A DNA stretch of 5,450 nt, taken from contig CAZSNT010000311.1 in assembly GCA_964607765.1 (NCBI GenBank), forward strand, positions 1 through 5,450, written 5' to 3'. The DNA comes from CAZSNT01 sp964607765 (GTDB lineage: Bacteria > Verrucomicrobiota > Lentisphaeria > Oligosphaerales > JABHEG01). The notes under the pieces are model-generated. The model saw only the letters and a list, made by a program, of their open reading frames with translations, was not told the DNA's origin and searched no databases. Positions within the stretch are counted from its first letter, which is position 1. The number at the start of each line of letters is the position of its first letter. Positions 1 to 5,411 of this stretch are shown in pieces. Position numbers and translations under genes: made by a program.

Positions 1-47
1 TTTTGTGCAAAATTATTCGCAAAACCCTTGACAATCAGAAGATGCTC
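1..47. other. AT-rich non-coding left edge
   Basis: The first 24 bases are AT-rich, unlike the rest of the window. They carry GCAAAA twice (7-12 and 19-24) and the near-palindrome TTTTGTGCAAAA (1-12). A perfect TTGACA stands at 28-33, but 17 bases downstream the sequence is CCCCGC, so there is no -10 partner. It may be the control region of a gene outside the window. No gene can be called here. Confidence 0.4.
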
Positions 48-81
48 TGACCCCGCTAGCACCGTGACCCCGCTAGCACCG
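48..81. repeat. Perfect 17-bp tandem direct repeat (two copies)
   Basis: The unit TGACCCCGCTAGCACCG occurs twice without a gap (48-64 and 65-81). Each copy contains the palindrome GCTAGC. The duplication lies in the non-coding stretch downstream of the rhomboid gene. The CCCGCT of either copy can pair with AGCGGG at 83-88, so the duplication creates alternative hairpin partners. I see no mobile-element gene attached. It may be a small tandem duplication inside a dispersed intergenic repeat. Confidence 0.85.
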
Positions 82-118
82 AAGCGGGAAGACGAAGGGG
101 ACAGCCTGCCCCCAGGCT
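69..118 (-). terminator. Two short GC hairpins after the rhomboid stop, possible weak terminator
   Basis: Read on the minus strand, AGCCTG and CAGGCT (103-108 with 113-118, 4-nt loop of G) form a 6-bp stem that touches the rhomboid stop codon. About 30 nt further on, CCCGCT and AGCGGG (83-88 with 69-74, 8-nt loop) form a second 6-bp stem. Neither is followed by a run of U, so neither is a canonical intrinsic terminator. The GGGGACAG at 97-104 followed by CCCCC gives the block the look of a REP-like palindromic unit, which is an alternative reading. Confidence 0.25.
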
Positions 119-990
119 CAGTGCCCGCGCCGCAGCCGTTCGGCCGCGTCTTTGAGTGTCTTGCGTTCTTTCGCTGTCAGAGACTGCTCTCCGCCGGTGG
201 CCGCTATCTTGTCGAGAATCCGGTCCACCTCGGCGCTCAGCGACACGTCATCAGCACGATCACCATTGTCCGGGGAGCCGGAGTCAACGATGTCGAAGCG
301 ACTGCGACGGCGTGCGGCCATGAACTGCCGCCATTTGCTCAGCACGCCGCGCCGCGCGCCACCACGCCCCGCCGCCGGCCCCATCAGCTGCCGCATGTAG
401 AGGAAGCCGCCGGCGATCCCCCCCAAATGCGCGATGTGCGCCACCCGGCCGCCGCCCTCGTTCAGGGCAAGCCACACCTCCAGGCCACCGAATATCGCCA
501 CGAAGGTCTTCAGTTTGAGCGTTACGGGCGGGAACAGCAGCATAATCCGCTGATTCGGATACAGCATGGCCGTGGCCATCATCACACCGAACACCGCGCC
601 GCTCGCGCCCACGACCGGCAAGCCGCCGGACCAATTCGCCGCCAGCCACACCAGGCCGCCGATGATCCCGCTGGTCATGTACAGGTTCATGAACCGGCCG
701 CTGCCCAGGCGCTGCTCCAGAGGCTTTCCGAAAATGAACAACCCCCACATGTTGAACAGCAGGTGAGGAAGGTTCGCATGCGCGAACAGGTATGTGCCCA
801 GCCGCCAGACCTCGAACTGCCGGATGGGGTCGGGATGCAGCAACAGCAGCTCCATGCCGGATCGACCGCGCCCGAACCCGGTGAGGATGAAAACGAAGAC
901 GTTCGACCAGATCAGGACTCTGACCATGGACCCGTGGAAGCCGGACCCCGAGCGCCTGCCTGGCTGCATGTAAGACCGATCATATAGCAT
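118..990 (-). CDS. Rhomboid family intramembrane serine protease
   Basis: This 290-residue polytopic membrane protein should cleave transmembrane segments of other proteins within the bilayer. Numbered from the chosen start, it has a hydrophobic segment at about 22-38, then WR at 62-63, and HLLFN with His76 and Asn80 (the oxyanion-region motif of rhomboids). The nucleophile motif GASG has Ser130, and the HLGGIAGG motif has the catalytic His188. The Ser-His dyad is therefore complete. After the last helix comes a basic stretch (about 204-232), then an acidic linker and a helical end containing EVDRILDKI and LTAKERKTL. This tail resembles the small C-terminal domain seen on many bacterial rhomboids. 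I chose the ATG at 990, which gives MLYDRSYMQPG, because GAAGG lies 10 bases upstream. A GTG at 1053 would add 21 residues but has no ribosome site. It is codirectional with the glycosyltransferase, 106 bases downstream of it. The substrate is unknown. Confidence 0.93.
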   Translation of the reverse strand: MLYDRSYMQPGRRSGSGFHGSMVRVLIWSNVFVFILTGFGRGRSGMELLLLHPDPIRQFEVWRLGTYLFAHANLPHLLFNMWGLFIFGKPLEQRLGSGRFMNLYMTSGIIGGLVWLAANWSGGLPVVGASGAVFGVMMATAMLYPNQRIMLLFPPVTLKLKTFVAIFGGLEVWLALNEGGGRVAHIAHLGGIAGGFLYMRQLMGPAAGRGGARRGVLSKWRQFMAARRRSRFDIVDSGSPDNGDRADDVSLSAEVDRILDKIAATGGEQSLTAKERKTLKDAAERLRRGH

Positions 991-1000
991 GGCTGCATTG

Positions 1001-1005
1001 CCTTC
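1001..1005 (-). promoter_or_regulatory. Ribosome binding site of the rhomboid gene
   Basis: GAAGG on the minus strand, 10 bases before the ATG at 990. It decides between this ATG, the GTG at 1053 and the ATG at 969; the latter two have no purine-rich stretch upstream. Confidence 0.5.
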
Positions 1006-1096
1006 AGAAGAGTCACTGCAAACGCCACGTAATGTACCGTCCCACCCGTACACACGCCAGGGCAGGAGCGAGAGCAGCCAGGCAGAGCTGCGTGGG

Positions 1097-2122
1097 TCAC
1101 GCCGCCATCACAAAGTGCCGCCCTTCCACGTAGCCGCGTGCGGTCAGCCGCCGCCGAATGTCGGCGCGCGCCCCCCTGCTCCCCACGTAGGACACCACAA
1201 AGCACTCCCCCGGCTCAGGCAGGTCGGCTTCGGCCCACACGGGCACACCGTGAATCACCTGCCCGATCTTGCGCGGGTCGATGTCCACGTAAGCTCCGAA
1301 ACGGACACCGGCGTCAGTCAGGTACCTGGCGCGCTTCCGCGTTTCCCGCCCTGCCCCCCAGACAGTGATCCGGGGATGGTGCGCATTGTGCCGCGCAAGC
1401 CACGCAGCCAGGTACTGAGCTTTGCACTCGTAAAAGGCGTGCACCGAATACCTGGAGTCTGTCCGAGACAGGCGCGTAGGCGGGTCATTCCACCGCACCA
1501 GGAACTCCGGAATCTTGGCCATGCGCACGCCGGCATCGAGCCAGCGGAGCCAAAGCTCGTAGTCTTCGGGGAACGCCCCGTCACGGTACTCCCCAAGCCG
1601 GCGCCAGAGCGTGCTCCGAAACATGACGGACGGATGGGCAAACGGTGACTCGACAAACCGGTTCAACGCAATGGCGTCCGGCTCCAACAGGCTGTTGATC
1701 CAGTCGACGTAAAGCGCGTACCCGGTCTGCTCGGAGCGGTCCCCGCCGAACTCTGCACGGCAGCCCACCAACCCGATGTCGGTGTGGCTGTCCAGGTAGG
1801 CGCTCTGCAACGCCAGACGCTGCGGGTGGCACCAGTCGTCCGCGTCCATCCGCGCAACGTACCTGCCGCGCGCCGCGCGCAGACCGTAATTGAGAGCGGG
1901 GACAATGCCGCGGCACACATCGTGCCGCAGCACCACAACACGCTCATCGACCCGTTCACAATCAGCGAGGACCGCTGCTGTGCCGTCCACGGACCCGTCG
2001 TCGACAACGACCAGTTCGAAGTCAGTGTCCGTCTGGGCGAGCACACTCTCAATGGCAGTCGGCAACGTCGTGCCGCCGTTGTGTACGGGCAGAACGACTG
2101 ACGTCTTCGGATCGGCGACCAC
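1097..2122 (-). CDS. Family 2 glycosyltransferase with C-terminal Rossmann-like domain
   Basis: This is a soluble GT-A enzyme, probably inverting, that transfers a sugar from a nucleotide-sugar in polysaccharide or glycolipid synthesis. From the chosen start (341 residues) the catalytic domain shows SVVLPVHN at 8-15, VVDDGSVDGT around 40-49, the metal-binding DAD within MDADD at 92-96, and PEDYELWLRW from 185 with the likely base Glu/Asp186-187. Acceptor-side residues WND...RLS lie near 211-219. The catalytic part ends near residue 245. A second domain begins with ITVWGAGRETRKRA (252-265), followed by VDIDPRKIG and HGVPV. It looks like the dinucleotide-binding fold of PglD-type N-termini and ends in GYVEGRHF. 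The GTG start at 2122 was chosen because GGAGGA lies 6 bases upstream. A TTG at 2152 or ATG at 2143 would add 10 or 7 residues without any such site. Donor and acceptor sugars cannot be read from the sequence. Confidence 0.93.
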   Translation of the reverse strand: MVADPKTSVVLPVHNGGTTLPTAIESVLAQTDTDFELVVVDDGSVDGTAAVLADCERVDERVVVLRHDVCRGIVPALNYGLRAARGRYVARMDADDWCHPQRLALQSAYLDSHTDIGLVGCRAEFGGDRSEQTGYALYVDWINSLLEPDAIALNRFVESPFAHPSVMFRSTLWRRLGEYRDGAFPEDYELWLRWLDAGVRMAKIPEFLVRWNDPPTRLSRTDSRYSVHAFYECKAQYLAAWLARHNAHHPRITVWGAGRETRKRARYLTDAGVRFGAYVDIDPRKIGQVIHGVPVWAEADLPEPGECFVVSYVGSRGARADIRRRLTARGYVEGRHFVMAA

Positions 2123-2128
2123 CTGCGT

Positions 2129-2134
2129 TCCTCC
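2129..2134 (-). promoter_or_regulatory. Strong Shine-Dalgarno that sets the glycosyltransferase start
   Basis: GGAGGA on the minus strand, followed by ACGCAG and then GTG at 2122-2120. This is the best ribosome site in the window. It lies inside the longer reading frame, which argues that the upstream TTG (2152) and ATG (2143) are not the main starts. Confidence 0.6.
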
Positions 2135-2161
2135 GCTGAGCATTCTGTGCAACCGGGGCTA

Positions 2162-2170
2162 TGTTAGACT
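2162..2170 (+). promoter_or_regulatory. Candidate extended -10 element for the PSP1 gene
   Basis: TGT followed by TAGACT (hexamer 4 of 6 to TATAAT) fits an extended -10 on the plus strand, about 86 bases before the PSP1 start. No convincing -35 is seen at 16-18 bases. Just downstream, AGACTGGTC (2166-2174) can pair with GACCA (2200-2204) and GTCT (2211-2214), so a leader hairpin with a 6-nt bulge is possible. This is weaker than the promoter on the opposite strand. Confidence 0.25.
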
Positions 2171-2176
2171 GGTCTT

Positions 2177-2204
2177 ATTGTAGCAGTGCGATGAGCCATG
2201 ACCA
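2177..2204 (-). promoter_or_regulatory. Candidate promoter for the glycosyltransferase
   Basis: On the minus strand an extended -10 element, TGC followed by TACAAT (2185-2177; hexamer 5 of 6 to consensus), is preceded at 16-bp spacing by TGGTCA (2204-2199; 4 of 6 to TTGACA). Transcription would start near 2170, giving a leader of roughly 50 bases to the GTG at 2122. The match is to the general sigma-70 pattern; the host's own consensus is unknown. Confidence 0.35.
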
Positions 2205-2242
2205 GCCGCAGTCTGGACAACGAATCACGAGTAACAACCGAC

Positions 2243-2247
2243 GGGGA
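2243..2247 (+). promoter_or_regulatory. Ribosome binding site of the PSP1 gene
   Basis: GGGGA with 8 bases to the ATG at 2256. It supports this start; no competing in-frame start lies close by. Confidence 0.5.
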
Positions 2248-2255
2248 CTGCCCTG

Positions 2256-3389
2256 ATGAAATACCTCTACCACGTGTCCGTTGGCCCAGGACTGCACTAC
2301 GACTGCCTGGCCAACGCGAATCTGAATCTGAAGAAGAAGGATGAAGTAGTCGTCCGCTGCGAGCGCTACCAGGATTTCGGCGTCATTCAGGGCTGCCGGA
2401 CAGACGCGCCAGCGGACGAGAAAGCAACCCAGCAGAAGCGGGGACGGTCAGGACGAGGCCGACGCATCGAAGGCGACCGAATCCCCACCATCATCCGCCG
2501 CGCCACCCTGCTTGACAAGAGCAAGGCCCACGAGAACGAGGTGCGCGCCAAATCGATGCACCGCAGTGCGGTCACGCAGATAGAGCTGCATGGGTTGCCC
2601 ATGAAGCTGATCAACACCCACTACTCGTTCGACAAGCGTCTGGTCATCTTCCAGTTCTCCGCCGAGGGCCGCGTCGACTTCCGCGAACTGCTGCGCGACC
2701 TGTCGCGGGAACTGCACACTCGCGTGGAGTTGCGCCAGATCGGCGTTCGTGACGAGGCGGCCATTCAAGGCGGGCTCGGCTCGTGTGGCCGCGCCTTCTG
2801 CTGCGCCTCGTTCCTCCGGCGTTTTGTCAGTATCAACGTCAAGATGGCGAAGCAGCAGGGACTGTCCCTCAACCCCAGCAACATCTCGGGGGCCTGCGGC
2901 CGGCTCAAGTGCTGCCTGCATTACGAAGCCGATCACTATCGCGAGCAGTACGAGAGCGAACGCGCCGCCCGAAACAAGGAGCGGCAGGCCGAAGCCGCGG
3001 CCACCCAGACCGCCGCAGACGACGGCTCGAGCAGGACAGGCCGCTCCGACAGGCCGGACAGACGCGCAGGCGGCCGCGGCAGCCGCAACAGCCGCGGCAG
3101 CCGCAGCAGCCGTGGCGAGCGCACCGAACGCAGCAACCGTGGCGAACGAGACAACCGCGGTGAACGAGACAGCCGCAGCAACCGAAGCGAACGAGGCAAC
3201 CGTAGCGAACGCAGCAACCGAAGCAACCGAAGCGAACAAGCTAGCCGCAGCGAACGCAGCAACCGCCGCGAACAAGACAACCGCCGCGAACAAGACAGCC
3301 GCAGCGAACGAAGCGAACGCAGCAACCGAGGCGAAGCCAGCAGCCGCGACGGTAACGACCAACGCCGCGACGAAGCGCCGCAATCCTGA
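2256..3389 (+). CDS. PSP1 domain protein (RicT/YaaT-like) with Arg/Ser/Asn/Glu-rich tail
   Basis: The 377-residue product matches the bacterial PSP1 family. In Bacillus subtilis, RicT (YaaT) joins RicA and RicF in a cytoplasmic iron-sulfur complex that works with RNase Y in mRNA maturation. The N-terminal part (about 1-50) reads as the small beta-rich start of the family. A basic insert follows (about 58-72). The core has SFDKRLVIFQFSAEGRVDFRELLRDL (124-149), VELRQIGVRDEAAIQGGLGSCG (157-178), FCC (181-183), LNPSNISGACGRLKCCL (205-221) and HYE. Cys177, 182, 183, 214, 219 and 220 form the two cysteine clusters expected for Fe-S ligands. From about 230 the chain becomes hydrophilic, and 260-372 is a low-complexity tail of SNR, SER, GER and REQD units. 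Such a tail is not part of the core family and is probably disordered; RNA binding is an inference. The ligase gene follows after 46 bases on the same strand. Confidence 0.92.
   Translation: MKYLYHVSVGPGLHYDCLANANLNLKKKDEVVVRCERYQDFGVIQGCRTDAPADEKATQQKRGRSGRGRRIEGDRIPTIIRRATLLDKSKAHENEVRAKSMHRSAVTQIELHGLPMKLINTHYSFDKRLVIFQFSAEGRVDFRELLRDLSRELHTRVELRQIGVRDEAAIQGGLGSCGRAFCCASFLRRFVSINVKMAKQQGLSLNPSNISGACGRLKCCLHYEADHYREQYESERAARNKERQAEAAATQTAADDGSSRTGRSDRPDRRAGGRGSRNSRGSRSSRGERTERSNRGERDNRGERDSRSNRSERGNRSERSNRSNRSEQASRSERSNRREQDNRREQDSRSERSERSNRGEASSRDGNDQRRDEAPQS
3075..3353 (+). repeat. Degenerate in-frame repeat coding for the SNR/SER-type tail
   Basis: This stretch is built from the short blocks CGN, AGC, AAC and GAA in varying order, for example CGCAGCAACCGAAGCGAA. 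All spacings are multiples of three. In the PSP1 frame the block variants differ mostly at third positions (CGC, CGT, CGA; GGC, GGT; GAA, GAG), so Arg, Gly and Glu stay the same. This supports the PSP1 frame as the coding one. The +1 frame is also open and would give an Ala/Thr/Asn-rich string, but there the same changes alter residues. The array probably grew by replication slippage. Confidence 0.8.
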
Positions 3390-3421
3390 TTGCCGCTGCT
3401 GATCGGCACCGACGCAATGGC

Positions 3422-3426
3422 GGGGG
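3422..3426 (+). promoter_or_regulatory. Ribosome binding site of the O-antigen ligase gene
   Basis: GGGGG with 9 bases to the ATG at 3436. The nearby ATG at 3432-3419 region (3417) is out of frame. In the 46-base spacer TGCCG and CGGCA (3391-3395, 3404-3408) could form a 5-bp stem without a U run, so read-through from the PSP1 gene is likely. Confidence 0.45.
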
Positions 3427-3435
3427 CAGCACGGA

Positions 3436-5268
3436 ATGGCGCATCGAGCACCAAGGAAGCGGCGGTCGAAGCGCCGCCCGCAACCCAAAGCCGCTGAGCG
3501 AGAGTCGCGGCCGAACCACGGCGGCCCGGGCGCAGCTGTGCTCGGCGTGCGCGTTGTCCTCGTCCTGCTCGTCCTCCTCGCCCCGGTGAAGTTCGGCAGC
3601 GTCGTCGGCATCACCGAGATCAGCCTGTTCCCCGTCAGTACATGGGGCTGGGTTTTCGCTGCGTGGCCCCCGTTCCTCTTCCCCGTCTGCACCGGCCTGG
3701 CCCTGGCGATCGTCGCTGCGGTGCATCCTACGCCGCGGGTCCCGGACCGGCAGTGGCTGCTGCCGGGGGTCTGGCTGGCCCTGGTTCTGTTCGCCGCGAT
3801 CGGCCTGCTGCGTACCACGGAATGGGACTATGCGTTGCTGTTCCTCTGGCACCTGCTTGGTATTGCCTGTTTCGCGCTTGCCGTATTCTGGGCTCTGGCC
3901 ACGGACAGACACTTGGGCAGATGGCTGCTGGCCGCAGTCGCCCTCGGCACTGTGCTCGCCTGCCTCAGCGGCTGGCAACAGAGGCTGGGCGGACTGCAGG
4001 CGACACTGGAGTTTGCCGAAAAGCAGGCACGCGACGCCGGACTCCCGCCGCCCCTCGTGCTGCGCAGACGCATCGGGCAGGGCCGTATCTTCGGGCCGTT
4101 CGTTTACCCCAACAGTTTCGCCGCACACCTGCTGCTCACAGGCCCCATCCTGCTGGCCGTGCTGTGGTACTGTGCCGGGTTCGTCGCGCCCGCCGCGGCG
4201 AGCCGAGTCGTCTTCGTCGGTGCCGGCAGCGTCCTGCTCGCCGCCGCGTTCTGGTGGACGTCGAGCCGCGCAGCGTTCGTAGCGTTGACAGGCGGGCTGG
4301 GGCTGGGCGCACTGGCGCTGCCCGCGTTCCGGCGCTGGCGTGTCCCCGTGATCATCGCCGCGGTCGTTCTGGCGTGCCTCGTCGTCAGTGTGGCCAGCCG
4401 CGGCCGCAGCCGCTGGGCATCGGTTGTTGCGCGTGGACACTACTACAGCGCCGCGCTGAGAATGACGGCACAACACCCGGTGACCGGCGTGGGGCTGGGC
4501 GAATTCTTCCCGCACTTCATGCGCCTGAAGCCGCCGAACACCGAGGAGGCGCGGCTGCCACACAGTATGCCGCTGAACCTGTTGTCGCAGGCCGGGATCC
4601 TGGGCGGGCTGGTCGCGTGCGCCTGCCTGCTCGTACCCCTTGTCTACAGCTTCCATCTACGGCGCAGACGCATCTGCTCCGATGGAGCGTTCACCGCATT
4701 CCTCGTCGCCTTCGCCTCTTGGCAGGCGCACACACTCGTGGACTTCAACCTGCTCATCCCCGGCACGGTCGGCATTGCCGCGCTGCTGCCCATGCTCTGT
4801 TTGTCCGACGAACTGGCTGAAGAGCGGGCAACGCTGGCCTGTCGTACGCGAAGCTGGGCTCGTCCGGCGGCGGCCGCGCTCGCGTTCGCAGCCTTGGCCG
4901 CTGCCTGGCGTGCCCCTGGCGAATATCGCTACCAGCTCCTCTCCAACTGGTGTGCGCGCCCCGGGGTGCCGCTCCGTTTCCTGCACGAACGCGCCCAGGA
5001 AACGGCCGGCCTCCTGCCGCTCTCACCCCATCCATGGACAGCGTTGGGACGCGCGGCGGAGAAAGGGCAGGAGCCCGACCTCGAGCTGGCACTGGCAGCC
5101 TACCTGAAGGCAGTCAGATGCGCGCCGCACCGTCCGCTGATCCACACGCGGCTGGCCCGCTGCTACCTGGCCTTGGGGCGGCCGGACGAAGCACGACGCG
5201 CACTGCAGACGGCCCTGGAGTGGTACCCGCACAGTGAGAAGGCACTGCAGCTGCGCGAGCAGCTCTGA
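3436..5268 (+). CDS. O-antigen ligase/polymerase (Wzy/WaaL-type) membrane protein with C-terminal TPR
   Basis: This 610-residue inner-membrane protein belongs to the O-antigen ligase-like superfamily, whose members polymerise or transfer lipid-linked glycans on the periplasmic face. A strongly basic N-terminus (about residues 4-25) precedes roughly a dozen hydrophobic segments, among them 34-51, 71-96, 108-124, 133-156, 161-178, 230-250, 257-273, 303-321, 386-405, 437-458 and 476-490. Family signatures are present: GRIFGPFVYPNSFA (216-229), WTSSRAAF (274-281), the loop AQHPVTGVGLGEFF (345-358), HSMPLNLLSQAGILGGL (376-392), and AHTLVDFNLLIPG (431-443). His347 and His376 and the Arg residues of the loop are the kind of conserved residues these enzymes use. 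Residues 549-606 form about one and a half TPR-like helical hairpins (ALAAYLKAVRCAP, then ARCYLALGRPDEARRALQTAL). Polymerase, ligase and protein O-oligosaccharyltransferase roles cannot be told apart by sequence alone. The glycosyltransferase across the divergent gap fits the same pathway. Confidence 0.9.
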   Translation: MAHRAPRKRRSKRRPQPKAAERESRPNHGGPGAAVLGVRVVLVLLVLLAPVKFGSVVGITEISLFPVSTWGWVFAAWPPFLFPVCTGLALAIVAAVHPTPRVPDRQWLLPGVWLALVLFAAIGLLRTTEWDYALLFLWHLLGIACFALAVFWALATDRHLGRWLLAAVALGTVLACLSGWQQRLGGLQATLEFAEKQARDAGLPPPLVLRRRIGQGRIFGPFVYPNSFAAHLLLTGPILLAVLWYCAGFVAPAAASRVVFVGAGSVLLAAAFWWTSSRAAFVALTGGLGLGALALPAFRRWRVPVIIAAVVLACLVVSVASRGRSRWASVVARGHYYSAALRMTAQHPVTGVGLGEFFPHFMRLKPPNTEEARLPHSMPLNLLSQAGILGGLVACACLLVPLVYSFHLRRRRICSDGAFTAFLVAFASWQAHTLVDFNLLIPGTVGIAALLPMLCLSDELAEERATLACRTRSWARPAAAALAFAALAAAWRAPGEYRYQLLSNWCARPGVPLRFLHERAQETAGLLPLSPHPWTALGRAAEKGQEPDLELALAAYLKAVRCAPHRPLIHTRLARCYLALGRPDEARRALQTALEWYPHSEKALQLREQL

Positions 5269-5272
5269 GGGA

Positions 5273-5300
5273 GTGTTCAGTGTTCGGTGTTCAGTGTTCA
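5273..5300 (+). repeat. Heptanucleotide tandem array, four copies of GTGTTCA
   Basis: The copies are at 5273-5279, 5280-5286 (ending in G instead of A), 5287-5293 and 5294-5300. The array starts 5 bases after the ligase stop codon. Because the unit is 7 bases long it cycles through all frames and is not codon-constrained. Arrays of this kind lie between genes in several bacterial phyla. The opposite-strand version appears at 5359-5399. Confidence 0.9.
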
Positions 5301-5358
5301 GGTTGCTGACACCCGAATCTGCCACAGGAAGTCAGAGAGAGTCCCTTGATCGGCCCCA

Positions 5359-5411
5359 AACACTGAACACTCAATGTCATTGACTGAACACTGAACACTC
5401 AATGTCATTGA
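5359..5411. repeat. 25-bp direct repeat with inverted GTGTTCA heptamers
   Basis: Two identical 25-bp copies (5359-5383 and 5387-5411) are separated by CTG, giving a 28-bp period. Each copy holds AACACTGAACACT, the reverse complement of the heptamer array upstream, followed by CAATGTCATTGA. The second junction yields CTGAACACTGAACAC (5384-5398), which pairs perfectly over 15 bp with 5287-5301. The first copy pairs over 13 bp with 5272-5284. A large stem with a loop of about 60-80 bases can form. No U run follows, so I do not call a terminator. Confidence 0.85.

Noticed and set aside
28..33. Perfect TTGACA as a promoter
   Set aside because: At 16-18 bases downstream there is only CCCCGC-type sequence, so no -10 element is present, and no plus-strand gene follows.
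28..987. Plus-strand open frame of 319 codons opposite the rhomboid gene
   Set aside because: It is an antisense shadow: the opposite strand carries complete rhomboid motifs, while this frame gives only His/Arg/Gln-rich composition with no recognisable domain.
1074..1091. GCAGC/GCTGC stem between the glycosyltransferase and the rhomboid as a terminator
   Set aside because: It is only 5 bp with an 8-base loop and no U run, so it gives no reason to split the two minus-strand genes into separate transcripts.
2448..3818. Minus-strand open frame of 456 codons across the PSP1 tail and ligase start
   Set aside because: It spans two well-supported plus-strand genes, and its long Ala/Val/Phe runs are the complement of the Arg/Ser/Asn repeat codons. 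No ribosome site or domain was seen.
3241..4656. Minus-strand open frame of 471 codons opposite the ligase gene
   Set aside because: Its Gln/Arg/Glu/Gly-rich composition is typical of antisense reading through GC-rich membrane-protein codons. The plus strand has clear family motifs.
5359..5411. Two 25-bp repeats as a minimal CRISPR array
   Set aside because: The gap between copies is 3 bases, too short for a spacer, and the units are built from heptamers. No cas gene is present.
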